From positions 166,833 through 230,832 of the forward strand of contig NADL03000128.1 of the NCBI GenBank assembly GCA_002205965.3: 64,000 nt of DNA. Direction: 5' to 3'. Source of the DNA: Kappaphycus alvarezii. Its lineage: Eukaryota > Rhodophyta > Florideophyceae > Gigartinales > Solieriaceae. The notes under the pieces were generated by a model that did not search any database, was not told where the DNA came from, and was given only the letters and a program-made list of their open reading frames with translations. Shown one piece after another: positions 9,301 through 20,166 of this stretch (position 1 is its first letter; each line of letters starts with the position of its first letter). Made by a program: the position numbers and the translations under genes.

Positions 9301-9419
9301 GGCCTCGCTGCCGCTGGCCGTCACGTTACAACAATCGGTGCTGGCTGCCGCAGGCATGGGTCATACTTCAGGAGGGACTACGATTGCACAGTTGATGCAC
9401 AAAGCTAGAGCCCGAACAC

Positions 9420-10322
9420 GTGGCGTTCGAACGAAATCTTGTGGAAGAAATGGTTGCAATTCTGCTCAGAAGACAAAATTGACCCACTCGGGGATCAGAA
9501 AGCTCTTTACTTCGATACCTTGGCTGGCTGTTCAATCAAGATAAGGTCAGTGCTTCGTCAGTCCGTAACTACATTTCCAACGTCGTTACCGCACACTCAC
9601 GCATCGGCCGGACTTTGACCTATACCCCTTTAATCCAACTCGCTATCTCCGCATATCAACAAGCAGACCGGGAACGGAAATTGATCAGTGATCCAACACT
9701 GGCCTCCGAACGTCGCGCGCTACCCAGCTCTGTGGCTCGCCAAGTGTTTACAGCTGCGCTTGCCACAACCGATAAGATATTTCTCCGAAATGCAACTGCT
9801 GTATTGGTCAGCTACGTGTTCTTCGAACGAGGTGAAGCTGGTGTGTCGTTACTTCTCAGCAATATTTCGGTGTCTCCAAATTCCGTGGATATCGCTATTG
9901 CACTACGGAAGAATCAACAAAGAGTGGCTCACACCCTTTCGTATCGTCGGAATCCCAATTTCGAGACGAGTTTGATTGACCTCGTTGCTCGATATGACGT
10001 TATTCGCAGAAGAAACCGCACAACCAGCAACTATTATTGGGCCATCCCTTGGACCAAACTGTCTACAAGTGCCAGAACAATTACAGTTTGGCTCCGCTCC
10101 TGCGTAGAAGAACTCATGGTGGCTCCTCCTCCTCAAGTGTCATGGTCCTCGCACTCGCTGCGCATGGAGGCAGCCTCGGAATGTGCTGCCATTGGTGTTC
10201 AAGAGTATGGAATTTTGATTTGGGGTGATTGGACAGCCAGCCGCACGTTCCGAGAAGCTGATTTGGATGCTCGTGTTTTACAAACGGAGGATTCGCTCTT
10301 TTTCTTCGGTCACTTGTTGTAA
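9420..10322 (+). pseudogene. Tyrosine recombinase (DIRS type)
   Basis: The N-terminal core-binding part starts in one frame (TWRSNEILWKKWLQFCSED, about 9419) and continues after a shift as FRYLGWLFNQDKVSASSVRN. It then reads openly from 9615 to a TAA at 10322. The catalytic domain shows the first arginine (FFERGEAGVSLLL) and the H-x-x-R pair in WSSHSLRMEAA. A GDW block corresponds to the GGW/H position. The nucleophilic tyrosine is not evident where expected (the sequence reads TASRTFREADL), which suggests decay. In the family this enzyme integrates circular cDNA without target duplication. Confidence 0.8.
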
Positions 10323-10376
10323 CCTCACTCTCGAATGCTCCCTACGGTCATTTAATTTTCTCAAATTGTTTAATTC

Positions 10377-10648
10377 GGTGGAAGGATTGGAAAATGATGG
10401 GTGAATATGATAAAGGGGCTTCGACGTGGCTGTGATCCACAACTGGAAGCAAGTCACGCTGTCACGTCTGCATCTCGGTTGCATTTGCATCCGCCGGACT
10501 GTAAGCCACTCGAGATATGGCCACGTTGGCAGCTTACCGTTGCTCAAGGACTTGATGTGCGATCAGAACCCGTCGGACAGGTCTATATAACCGACAACTT
10601 GGAAACCTTTGGCACAACTTCTGGTCCCTCAAGTCGTCGCTTGTTCTC
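10377..10648 (+). repeat. Right direct repeat of DIRS-like element
   Basis: It repeats 6167-6437, beginning GGTGGAAGGATTGG and ending TTGTTCTC. Similarity stops abruptly at 10648/10649, where a C/T-rich stretch starts. It includes the same TATA-like box. Confidence 0.85.
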
Positions 10649-11489
10649 CCGCCTCCCTCCCTCCACTCATCCTTCATGGCCCAATCACAAGCCGTCTTTT
10701 GTTCTTGATTTATGTTATGATTTATTTATGATTTGTTATTTATGGAATTCTGATGATTCAAGTATTACGCAAACGCAGCAACTGGTGGAAGTTTTGATTT
10801 GGTTCTGGTCAGATGATCATCACGCATGAGGTCACGGGCGTATGACCGCGCTACTCTTCTTACAACTCTTGCGACGCGAACACACCAAATCTAAATAGTT
10901 TACCCAAGCGTACGCATGATGGAACGAATGGAACTGGACAAGGATCTCAGCATCTGGGGAGACACGCCTATCTACTCATCCAATTCCACCATTCCATTAC
11001 TCCCGGTCATTTATCTCGGTCCTGGCAACTCACCTGCCTCTCGCTGGAACATCCTCTCCCCTTCGTGTGCCTCCCCAGGCCGGCCATTGCTGGCAGCGTA
11101 CGTGCACTCAAGACAAGTAAGGTTGGCACCAAACGGAAGCTGTCACACTACACCCCTTTGAGGTACCATCCCCGGAAGAAGCGCCCCGCGCCCATGGCCG
11201 CTGTACAGCAGCATCCGGAGATTCGAGTGATCAAGCATTTTTAACCCTGCCTTCACCAGTTCTGTCTCGAGCAAACGTCCAACACAAAGGTTCAAATCAA
11301 TCCCAACTACTGGAGCAAGTAAGCTGCATAAGTTATCCCTGATTGCTGTAATGCGTACTTATTTAGTTATTCCTGTTGCTGTTAGCTATTTGCTTTGATA
11401 AAGTGTTATATGTTTCCCCAAATTTTTTAATTCACAGTACCACCGCCCAAAATTTGACTCTTTGGTTCATTCTTCATTCCAACATCACG
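10649..11489 (+). other. Unassigned region with possible intron
   Basis: No family is recognised. A frame at about 11117-11243 contains KVGTKRKLSHYTPLRYHPRK and ends with a stop. At 11319-11437 the sequence has GTAAGC at one end and a T-rich tract then TTCACAG at the other, 119 bp apart. That is compatible with a spliceosomal intron just upstream of the ATG at 11490. It may be a host gene's leader, but there is no independent support. Confidence 0.25.
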
Positions 11490-11822
11490 ATGGCTAATCC
11501 TTCCGAAACAGAACGATCTGCGAGCCAATCCGAGGAAGAGCCGTTTTCTCCGTTCACAGAAGGACAACTTAAAGCGCTGCGTGAGCGAGGAGATGAACTT
11601 GTCTCTCTCCACCATGGAACGAGAGATTCAACGATTGCAAGATTTGGAATGGAGCTGCCTATGCACTTCGACGTTCGAGCACTTCCCGCGGATTTGTCGC
11701 CGGAAACTCGAGAGGGAAAACTCGTTATTGACTTTTACACAAGAAAAACACCTCGCCAGTGCACAAATGTCTTCTGCAAGAAGATAGAAATTGGATTCAT
11801 TGATATTATGGTAAGCATGTAG
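11490..11822 (+). CDS. Hypothetical acidic protein
   Basis: 110 codons from ATGGCTAATCC. The product starts with a Ser/Glu-rich segment (MANPSETERSASQSEEEPFS), then a charged helix-like part and a His/Asp stretch, and ends without a recognised domain. The candidate intron ends 53 bp upstream. It lies between the DIRS-like element and family A copy 2. It could be a first exon, a gag-like fragment or a chance frame. Confidence 0.3.
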   Translation: MANPSETERSASQSEEEPFSPFTEGQLKALRERGDELVSLHHGTRDSTIARFGMELPMHFDVRALPADLSPETREGKLVIDFYTRKTPRQCTNVFCKKIEIGFIDIMVSM

Positions 11823-12180
11823 TGTTTGAGGAATGTGGTATGATATATGATCCGTTGCGGGTGAGATTATTAACATGTAATCGCTTCACCGTTTTGTTCC
11901 TGGAACCTTGCCATGACTTCCGGGGATCGGGACTACTTAACGTGACATACAACTACAACAGAAGCACCAGATGGACCACGGACGATACTGCAAACTATTA
12001 TGCCTTGCCCCCGACTGCTATGCAGTGTTCCTTAAGGTGAGGAACGTAAACGCCACAACTTGAAGTAAGTTTATTACTCTTCATTGTATCTAGTGGCAGG
12101 AAGACTGGAGATAATTTGGATGCTATCATAGTGTTTACTAATCGTGTGCCGATGTGCGAATTAGCCTACACTTTGAAAAG

Positions 12181-12224
12181 ATCGGATATACCTCCCAAGA
12201 GTAAAACACGAAACGTTCCCCCTA
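12181..12224 (-). mobile_element. Micro-element copy e (44 bp), 7-bp TSD
   Basis: It begins ATCGGATATACCTCCC and ends ACGAAACGTTCCCCCTA. It is flanked by TGAAAAG at 12174-12180 and 12225-12231. The GGGATAG end present in copies b, c and o is missing, as in copy d. A short frame now reads straight through it and should not be taken as a gene. Confidence 0.85.
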
Positions 12225-12231
12225 TGAAAAG

Positions 12232-12640
12232 AAAACGAAGAATTCCCCAACGAGTAATGGGAACGTTGGTAGTGGTGAACGTTCGAAAGATGAGGGTACT
12301 TTTGAAGGAGAAGCTGCCGAGGAAAAGCCTGGTAAGAATGGAGACCCGGAAATTACGGCTGCAAGGGAGCTCATCAAGAAGAGCATGGAGCACCTTGGTC
12401 AGACGGAGTACGATTAGAGAGAGAAGTGGGCGGCATTCGTGCTCACTTGCTTCAACAACCCTGTTCAGATGAGGTGTTTGCGCGAAGTGAGGCATCTGAT
12501 TTTCCCGCATGAGCATTCTGGTGGCGGTGCCTTACAGATGAGGTCCACTAGAGAAGCTGGAGCGGGAAGGTGGGGAGGACGAAGGGTTCTACAATACGTA
12601 CGTTATGATATCTTGATTATTATGTAAAGTTATGAATGAA
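12232..12640 (+). pseudogene. Decayed unknown gene, family A copy 2
   Basis: From 12362 to 12555 the DNA matches 1040-1215. It encodes ARELIKKSMEHLGQTEYD, a stop, REKWAAFVL, then (shifted) MRCLREVRHLIFPHEHSG. The upstream part is Lys/Arg-rich. The two copies differ by point changes and small indels, and the stop codons fall at different places, so both decayed independently. Function unknown. Confidence 0.5.
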
Positions 12641-12879
12641 CATTAGGGTTTTGATGCGAGTGAAATGCCAAGAAGAAGACTAAGAAGAAGAAGGCTTTAC
12701 CAAGCAGGACAGGGGGGCTAGCGGCCCTCAAAAAGGAAAAAATCTATCCGAGCCAGGAACGGTTGAGTAGTCGTCGGTTTATCGCGACAGAAGTTCGTTG
12801 TCGTATGAGCGAACTGATAATCGTGAACAAGCGATCGCGCTCGAAGGCAGGGCTACTGCCTTTACGTAGTGCGATGTAC
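12641..12879. other. Spacer before minus-strand LINE
   Basis: Includes an AAG/GAA-rich stretch (about 12665-12695). It is likely the 3' untranslated end of the minus-strand LINE plus flanking DNA. No gene is seen. Confidence 0.35.
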
Positions 12880-15130
12880 TCAGCAATTCGTCACCGGGGC
12901 CGGAAGACCCGTACATATCGAAAGCCATGGGTGGAAGTCGATACGTAGTTCGACGCAGAGGCGGCCATAGCGGAGAGATTTCGCGCGCTCAGATGCAGTA
13001 AGGGAAGCGAGGGGCGTGTGAATCCGCTGTTGGGCGTATGGAGAGGAGTGGGGGCTGATGGCAGTGACGTCGTAGCCCTGCGGGACGGGAGAGAACTGGA
13101 CATCATTGATGTAGATGTCGAGGCGGCGGCGGAAGTTGGAAGGCCGGGGAAAGTCTTGCGGGAAGGTCCATTCCCGGACAGGGCGAATCCCAATTGATAA
13201 GCGTGATACCTCGGAAATGGGGCGGCCGCGAACACAATTGTGGTGGTGCCGAACGGAGCCGTCGAAGCAGGGACAGACAGAGGCATGGTGTCCGTAGGGA
13301 TCCAGGGTGGGGACAGTACGGAAGTGGGCGGCGGCGCAATAGGTGCAGGGTTGTGTGCCAGAGGAGTTGGGGACACCAAGGCGGAGGCAAACCATGGTTC
13401 GCCATACTTCAGGAGCGGCACGGGTACCGAGATGGCTCTGCGGGAGGTTGTGAAAGGGACGGGAGGCGTGGGAAGAAGCGACGGAAGCTAGGCGGCGGAG
13501 TAGCCGGGAGCTTTTCGGAGGAGGAGAGGTCGACGGAAGAGAGAAGTTTGGCGCGAAGCGCCTTTGTGATCTCAGCAGTAGCGGTTGTCTGGAAGTCAGA
13601 CAGGCCGGGGGAAGAAGAGGCGCGGAGGCCAGCAAGGACGGCGGGGGGGGGGAGAAACTGTCGGGGAGGCTGTATTTGGCCCGGATAGAGGCGAGAGGCG
13701 TTGAGATCAAGGGCGAGACGTCGAAGCAATCACCGAGGAGGAGGCGAAGAAGTGGGTAGGAGGAGAGAACAGAGCCAGCATAGCATGCCTCTGCGATGGT
13801 TTCGGTTAGGGTAAGTCCGAGCCCTCCCATACGGAGTGGAAGCTGGGCGGTAAGCCAGGCACTGTCTGGGAGACGACGGGGCATGTACTCGAACACCCTT
13901 CGCATTCCAGAGTCAAGGGTTTGAGCTCCGGAAAGAGTAAGATGCGGCGCTGTGCAGCGAAGAACATAGATCAGGCAGCAGGAACTGGCACAATGTCGCA
14001 GTAGTTGGTAGCCCAGTTGAGGGTCATTCAATCCGGAGATGCGCGACCAAACCTCGGAAGTGGCATGTACGCGGTAGGCAAGAAAAGACTGGCAGCTTTG
14101 AGGGGTGCCGATTGCGGAACCGAGGACTGTCAAGGAATTGTGAGAACGTATCGGCCAGGGTATGGCACACCGAAGGGACGCGGGGAGGGGATCCGGGCCA
14201 GGACGCCATAGCATTGTTTTCGCCATGTTGATAGAAAACTCGAGTGGCTTTCCACGGTCTGAGATGAAGCGGAGAACTTCAGAAGCGAGGTTGACAGGGA
14301 CGATGACGGTACCGTCGTCGGCGAACCAAGCGTTTAGGCGTATGGCGGGAAAGCCTGATGAGAGCTGGGTGACCAATGGATGGATGCCAAGGGCAAACAG
14401 GATGCTTCCGAGCGGATCTCCCTGGTGGGTGCCTGTGCGACTGTGCAGGATGTGTGAACCGAACGTGAACGTGGAGTCACCTCCATACAAGTAGTACACA
14501 AACCTGGCGAGGTCGGGGATATGCTTGGCCGTCTCGAGCAGAATGTTGTGGCGCTCGATTTTGTTGAACGCGCTTGACGCGTCAATTTGAAGGAGAGCGA
14601 AGCTGGCGCTGTCAGGGCGGGTGGAGAGAACCCGTGTCGCACGAATGATGGCCTCCGATCCGTGGCGGGCTCCGACGGCGAGCTGGTGAGGAAGGAAATA
14701 AGGGACGACGGTGGGTTGTGTAGACAAGCGCCGAGCGACGAGGCGGCAGATGAAGCGTCGGAGGACGGTACCCATGGCGACGGGGCGGAGACTATCGCCG
14801 CGGTCCTTTGGGATGCCGAGTAGGGTAGCCCCGGCGGAGAGATGACGGAGCTCAGTTGGGAGTCGGCCGTCCATGGCAGAGTTCACAAAGATTGTGAGCT
14901 GAGACAGGGCGGGGCGATCTGCAGTATCACCGCCTAGTGCATGGGATAGGGATCTGAAGACGGATGGGCGGGGGGCGTCAGGGCCCGGAGAGCAGTGGTG
15001 TGGTAGGAAGGCGAGCTGACGGCGAACCTCAGCCTCCGCAAAGACAAAGGCGGGGGCAGCGAGTGGCGCGGAGTTGGGGTAAACGGGACACTTGGAGAGG
15101 GATGCAGGGAAGCAAGGGGGAATTTGTTAT
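12880..15130 (-). pseudogene. RT/RLE LINE with intact catalytic box
   Basis: The minus-strand frame is open from about 15130 to 12880, with the first ATG at 14886. Domains in order: RT fingers (EVRRQLAFLPHHCSPGPD in the ATG-less part, then LLGIPKDRGDSLRPVAMG); motif A (LLQIDASSAFNKIERHN); GTHQGDPLGSILFALGIHP; catalytic NAWFADDGTVIV; MGGLGLTLTETIAEA; a CCHC-like knuckle (CTYCAAAHF with DPYGHHASVC); and RLE (RRRLDIYINDVQFS, YDVTAISP). The family makes a nick with the endonuclease and primes reverse transcription there. Upstream sequence (SVAALCSTTSPALATLHNKF, about 15130-15185) lies in another frame, so the copy is 5'-truncated and frameshifted. It is the best-preserved member here. Confidence 0.85.
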
Positions 15131-15185
15131 GGAGAGTAGCTAGTGCCGGTGAGGTGGTAGAGCAGAGGGCGGCGACAGATTTAGC

Positions 15186-15345
15186 AAGGGCCCCTTACAA
15201 ACGAGTCAATGAATAGTACAACACTCGTCCAGTACTGTACTGTAGTACACTGTTCTGTACGGTACGGTACGGTACGGCACATGCACTGAGCAGTGCTATG
15301 CTGTACGGAACAGAATATCTTTACGAGTTTACAGTTCAGCATCCC
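15186..15345. other. Head-to-head junction of two LINEs
   Basis: About 160 bp between the 5' ends of divergent LINE copies. It contains a TACGG pentamer repeat (about 15254-15276) and the palindrome-like string CAGTACTGTACTGTAG. Both neighbours are 5'-truncated, as is common for target-primed retrotransposition. Confidence 0.5.
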
Positions 15346-17740
15346 CCGCCCCCCATCCCAATCACTCCCATGCCCCCTCACGGTTTGCCTCCGGCGCTAA
15401 AGTTCTCGGTCTCGGATGTCCGCCGTGCCATTCACAGCCTGGATCCTTCAACCGCTCCCGGGGCCGATGGTCTATCCCCAGTGTTCCTCCGAATGCTGCT
15501 TCGCCCGGCAGGTGGGGTCACGCCCGCGAGGGATTGCCTACATGCCCTGACAAAGTTCCTCAACCTCTGTTTGAACAGCGATCTGCCGGCCGCGTGCCGC
15601 CCGTATTTCTGCGGAGGCCGTCTTATTGCGCTGCCGAAGCCAAACGGGGGAATCCGTCCGATTGCGGTTGGGCTTCTCTACCGGCGCCTAATTTCTAGGC
15701 TCGCGGCACACAAAGCCGCCCCCGCCATCCGCTCTTACCTTCTGCCCCATCAGGTCGGGGTAGGCGTCAAGAACGGCATCGATGCAATAATTCATTCTGT
15801 GCGTCGTCTTTCCCAGAGACCCGAGTTCCACGATCACGTCTTGGTCCAGATAGATGCTCGCAACGCTTTCAATTGCATCTCCCGTCAGCGCATTCTGGAA
15901 GCCGTACAGACACATGCCCCAGGCCTCGCACGGTGGGTACACTCTTGTTACGATGCTCCTACAGAGCTTGCTTTCGGACCCTACTATGTCCGTAGTTCAG
16001 AGGGCACTCAGCAAGTGATCCCTCGGTCCCTTGCTCTTTGCCCTAGCCCTCCATTCCCTCTTGCTATCGTTACAGGAGAAGTTCTCACCTACTCGGAACG
16101 CTTGGTACGCATATGACGGTAACATTGTTCTTCCTCGGTCCCAACCACTGCTGCCATCCGTTTCATCAGCTTGAAGGGGGTCCAATAGGGTTCCAGCTCA
16201 AACTTGCCAAGACCCAAGTTTGCGGCTTCTCCCCTTCCCACTCCCCTTTGGCACTTCCTTGCCCCTTTTCAACCCCCCCTGGTTTTATCGTGCTGGGATC
16301 CCCGATTGGCTCGGACGCTTTTGTTTCCCAATTTTTCGCAGGCCGCCAAAACGCAGTTGACCGCATCTTCCCATCCCTTCGAGACTTGGATGATGCTCAA
16401 TTGGCTTTCCACTTACACCGCTTCTGCGCGAACGCCTCCAAGGTCATGCACTTGCTGCGTACGCTTCCCTCCACTCAATCTGCGGTTCTCGCCGCTAGCT
16501 TCGATCAGAAGCAGAGGGAAGCGTTCCACCAATTGCAGCTGCCCTGTCCCAGAGCGAGCCTGGCTCCAAGCCTCTCTCCCCTTCTCAATGGGCGGTCTAG
16601 GTCTCCTGCAAACTTCAGACATTACCGAGGCTGCATACGCAGCATCTGTAATTGATTCTTTTCGACTTATCTCCGACCTGCTTACCCTTTCCCAGGACCG
16701 CCACTTGGAAGAGATCCCTCGGTCTGCCATCTCGCTCTTATCCTCCCGCCACCCGCAGCTGTCATCGTCGCTTACAGCTACGGCTCTTTTCGAGCGTTGT
16801 TCATCGCCGGTCCCCGGCGAAAGGCTCCAGTCTGCGATCACAACTGAACTCATGCTATCGAAGTCCGATAGCTTGTTCTCGTCCGCGGCAGCCCACGACC
16901 GAGCACGGCTCCTCTCCGTGCGCACATCCTCCGCATCGACTGTTTTCTCTCCGCTTCCTCACCCCCACCGCGGTACGTACATGTCCTCTTCCGCCTGGAA
17001 AGTCGCTCTGGCTCTACGTCTCGGCATCGCGCTATTCCCTGGATCTACTCGCTGTCCGGTCTGCTCCCGCCGCTCGGCCGACATCGCACCCGTCTTAGAT
17101 CCAAGTGGTCAACACGCGTTGACCTGCAAATACGAAGACGGGATGACTCGTCGTCACCACATCCTCCGCAACGTTCTTGCCCGCTACTGCAAGGAAGTTG
17201 GGATCGTCGCCTCGTCGAACATCCGCTCCTCCACCAGGTTCCCGACTCATCTGGGCATTCGGAGTCCCCCGTGCTACGAATGGATATCTACATCCCCGCT
17301 GCATACGGGCTTCACAGTACCGATATAGCCGTCGACGTTACTGTTGCCCACCCCTCCGCACGCTGCCACATTTCGCCAAGTACGGTTACTGCCGGCGCCG
17401 CCGCGACACTCGCAGAGCGCGAGAAACATCGTCATTACGGCACTTACTGCAACCGAAACGATATCCTCCTCTCCCCCGTCGGGATTGATATCTATGGCGC
17501 CTTGGGCGACGACGGTAAGGCTTTTTTCCGCCGCCTTGCTTCCTTCGCTGCTTCTCGTCGCGGTTCCTCCCCTCAACAGGAGCTCCGCGACTTCGTTACC
17601 CGTTTTGCATTTAGCCTCCAAATAATGCAGGCGCGACAAGTTTCTACCCGCCGCCCGCATCCGTAGTTAATTTATAAATACCCTCCGCACGCCTCTGTGC
17701 GACATTGTATGACAAATAAAGATCTACCACCACAGTTCAG
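15346..17740 (+). pseudogene. RT/RLE LINE copy 2
   Basis: It starts in RT fingers (VRRAIHSLDPSTAPGADGLS, LIALPKPNGGIRPIAVG) and aligns with copy 1 from about 15716. A one-base loss turns GTQQGDPLGP into GTQQVIPRSL, shifting frame. The catalytic box region is ACGCATATGACGGT, i.e. YAYDG, exactly as in copy 1. Unlike copy 1 it keeps the endonuclease, with the knuckle (CPVCSRRSADIAP, DPSGQHALTCKYEDG), MDIYIPAAYGLHSTDIAVDV and YGALGDDG. The 3' end is TAGTTAATTTATAAATACC and then AATAAAGATCTACCACCACAG. Not functional. Confidence 0.9.
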
Positions 17741-17757
17741 TACAGTACCGTAGCATA

Positions 17758-18090
17758 ATGTATTTCCAACAGTGCTTCCTATCCAGGGGAGCCCGGGAAG
17801 CGCGTGCCGCCGCCAATGCGGTAGAACGATGGAAACTGAGGGACTTTGCGACTATAATCGCCTCCATTCTTGGCCATGCTTCACCTGGACGCTCGCTTCT
17901 CGGCTGGCAGTTTGTCCCGCTATCCTTCGATTCCCTGGGATGCCCATCGGAGACCACATCCAAGGTGGTTGACGAGTATGCGCCGCCATCGCGGCCCATA
18001 TCGGAAGCTTTACGGCGAAGGTATCCTCTCGGCTGTATCAAAAGCTCATTTATGCCATTTGTTCCACGTGTGTAGCTTCAGCGATGGGTC
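17758..18090 (+). pseudogene. Possible endonuclease-tail fragment
   Basis: A 105-codon frame directly after the LINE 3' end contains EARAAANAVERWKLRDFATI and FVPLSFDSLGCPSETTSK. The pattern of a Lys/Arg helix, then FVPLxFxSxG, then SETT resembles the C-terminal part of restriction-like endonucleases in LINEs. It could be the tail of an unrelated LINE, joined here, or the host insertion site. Family assignment is by pattern only. Confidence 0.35.
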
Positions 18091-20160
18091 ACAGCAAGCA
18101 GCATGCAGAAGTTTCCCTCCCGCTCACAAGCTAGTCAATTTTAGTGCCCCTTTACAAGTCAGGTATTGAAGAAAACTAACGAGTAGACCACAAATAATGT
18201 ACGGTACAGTGCAGTTCAATGCACTCAGTATTTCCAGGGAACTGCGCACAGTACAGTTCTGCATGTACCGAATTGCCAATGATAGTGTCGGTGCTACGTT
18301 TTGCGATTTACAAAACTTTGAATGAATAGCGCAGCGACAGCGATATTTTGTAAGCCGTAAGGCTTGACCGTGTAGAAATTTGGAATTAAACAGATTTGTT
18401 GTTGTTTCTTCGGTCAGTCAGTAAGACACCTGGAGTGTCCTTTTATTGGGAACGTTTGTCGAGGGCTGCTAGAGAGTTTCGGTACCTGAGAAGCAGTGAG
18501 TGTTCCGACTGGCTACCATTCTCATGTCCAGAGGTGCTTTTCAGGAAGGTGCTGGTAAATAAGAAAATAGGTACTGATTGGGGTTTATAAATTTAGCTCT
18601 TCCGTGAGCCACTGTACGTACGAAAAAAAGGCCTGCTCTTCCCTTTTACGCGTGAATATTCTGATGGCACCATATTTTGCACAGTGCTGAAGAAATAGGT
18701 CTCGTTGTATTATAAAAGTGATTTTTTGGGTTTTTTTCTTTTTTTGTAAATAATTCAATGGGTTCAGTGTTTCTACGCTAGTTCAATGTTTCGGGGCAGT
18801 ACTCAATTCAAAGCAGAGATGATATTTGGGATTTCTCGTTGTTTTCGTACGCCAGGTTCCTCCGATGTTTCCGGCGGGAAAGATGTATGCACAGGTTAAC
18901 TTCTGAGCTTAAACGAGTGCAACACTCACTATGGAGGCGGTTAGTCCAGACAGAGGGATCGGAGAGGTTGATGTGACAAGTTACAGCGTTGAGATGCTTG
19001 GGACCGGCTTTGTGGGCCTCAAACTGGCCTTTGCTCGGCGTTCGGAAGTTGCACATCTTGCATTGGTGGCTCGCTACCCTCTTCTTTCTTCTGGTCTTCT
19101 TTCCCTACTTTTCCTAGTTAAACGTGAGTGCCATTAAACAAGCGCGACTTACGTTGACCGTGGATGGTCCAACAGTGGGATTTGGGACACGCGGCTTGTG
19201 GGCAATTTGTCGTGTCAGCGAGAGTTTACCTTTCATCCTTCTACAGGCGACTCCCCTTTCCTGTTCTTGCGCTGAAGTCGCTCCCAGTACAAAGATGTCC
19301 GTATGTGTTGCCTTTCTAGGTACAGTTGGGAGTGTCTCAGTCCTACCTTTCGGACTTTTCGGCTGCCGACTAACCCTGGCCTTCCGGTGGTTACGGATGG
19401 TTCCATCTTCCGTAAATTTTCAATTTGTTACGGAATTTTCCATTTGTCCGTAACGTTCCATTTTGCCGTTATCTATTTCCATCATATTCCAACGGACCAA
19501 ATGGCAGTGACAATACGGTGTACAATATTGCAACAAAATGAGTCCTTTGCAGAATTGCACCTCACCATGAACACAATCTGACTGAGCCACTATGGAAATC
19601 AGTCAAACTGTGATGAAAAGTGGTCCGATGGGGGACCCGAAACTGAAAGAGGGGTCTGGGCACAAGGGGAGCAGTTTTGGTCCTGTTTGATTCCATAATA
19701 AAAAGTTGGCGGTCAGTTTCTTCACAGAAATAAGTAAATGGTCCGGTTCCCTTGCATAGACGAGATAACCCGGTCGATCACAAGAATCAATTCTGAACCC
19801 CGATTTAAACAGCAGCTCGTGCAACTTCGTAGTGGTATTGGCTGAGTCGGCTCATTATAACACCAAATAATAAGAAAACAAAGATATACAATTTTTGAAA
19901 TGGACGTGCTTCTACTTCTTTTTATTACATAAACAGGAAGAAAACAATTATCCGGTACAATTACGTAATTTAAAAGTGATGAGTACAATATCACCCGTAA
20001 AGAGATGGGATTTTACTCATCATACATAAACTTAAATGTCGGTGACCTTTTTTCTAAGTCAGCTTGATGAACCGATCCCCTAGATTAGCGAACGCAGCAC
20101 ACAAATAATTGATCGAAACAAACACTCCCTTAGCAAGCGAATAGCTCGAAGTGCGGATGT
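18091..20160. other. Unassigned intergenic DNA
   Basis: About 2 kb without a recognisable gene. Frames are short and overlap on both strands. A tandem-like TTACGGA/CCGTAA motif occurs around 19393-19460. The minus-strand frames at 19603-19994 have no family features. Confidence 0.3.
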
Positions 20161-20166
20161 TCATCA

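Larger units (their letters stand above)
6167..10648 (+). mobile_element. DIRS-like retrotransposon with direct repeats
   Basis: About 4.48 kb bounded by two nearly identical direct repeats of about 271 bp. Between them, in order, lie a gag-like frame, RT with a YMDD-type box, RNase H, the DIRS RNase H-linked domain and a tyrosine recombinase. This gene order is diagnostic of DIRS-order elements. Most DIRS1-type elements have inverted termini and PAT/Ngaro types have split direct repeats. Here the A1 and A2 repeats are clear, but I could not find a B1/B2 pair. Frameshifts in the RNase H and linker show this copy is inactive. Confidence 0.85.

Noticed and set aside
15254-15276. Telomere-like repeat
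   Set aside because: Only four TACGG units; too short and not a known telomere unit.
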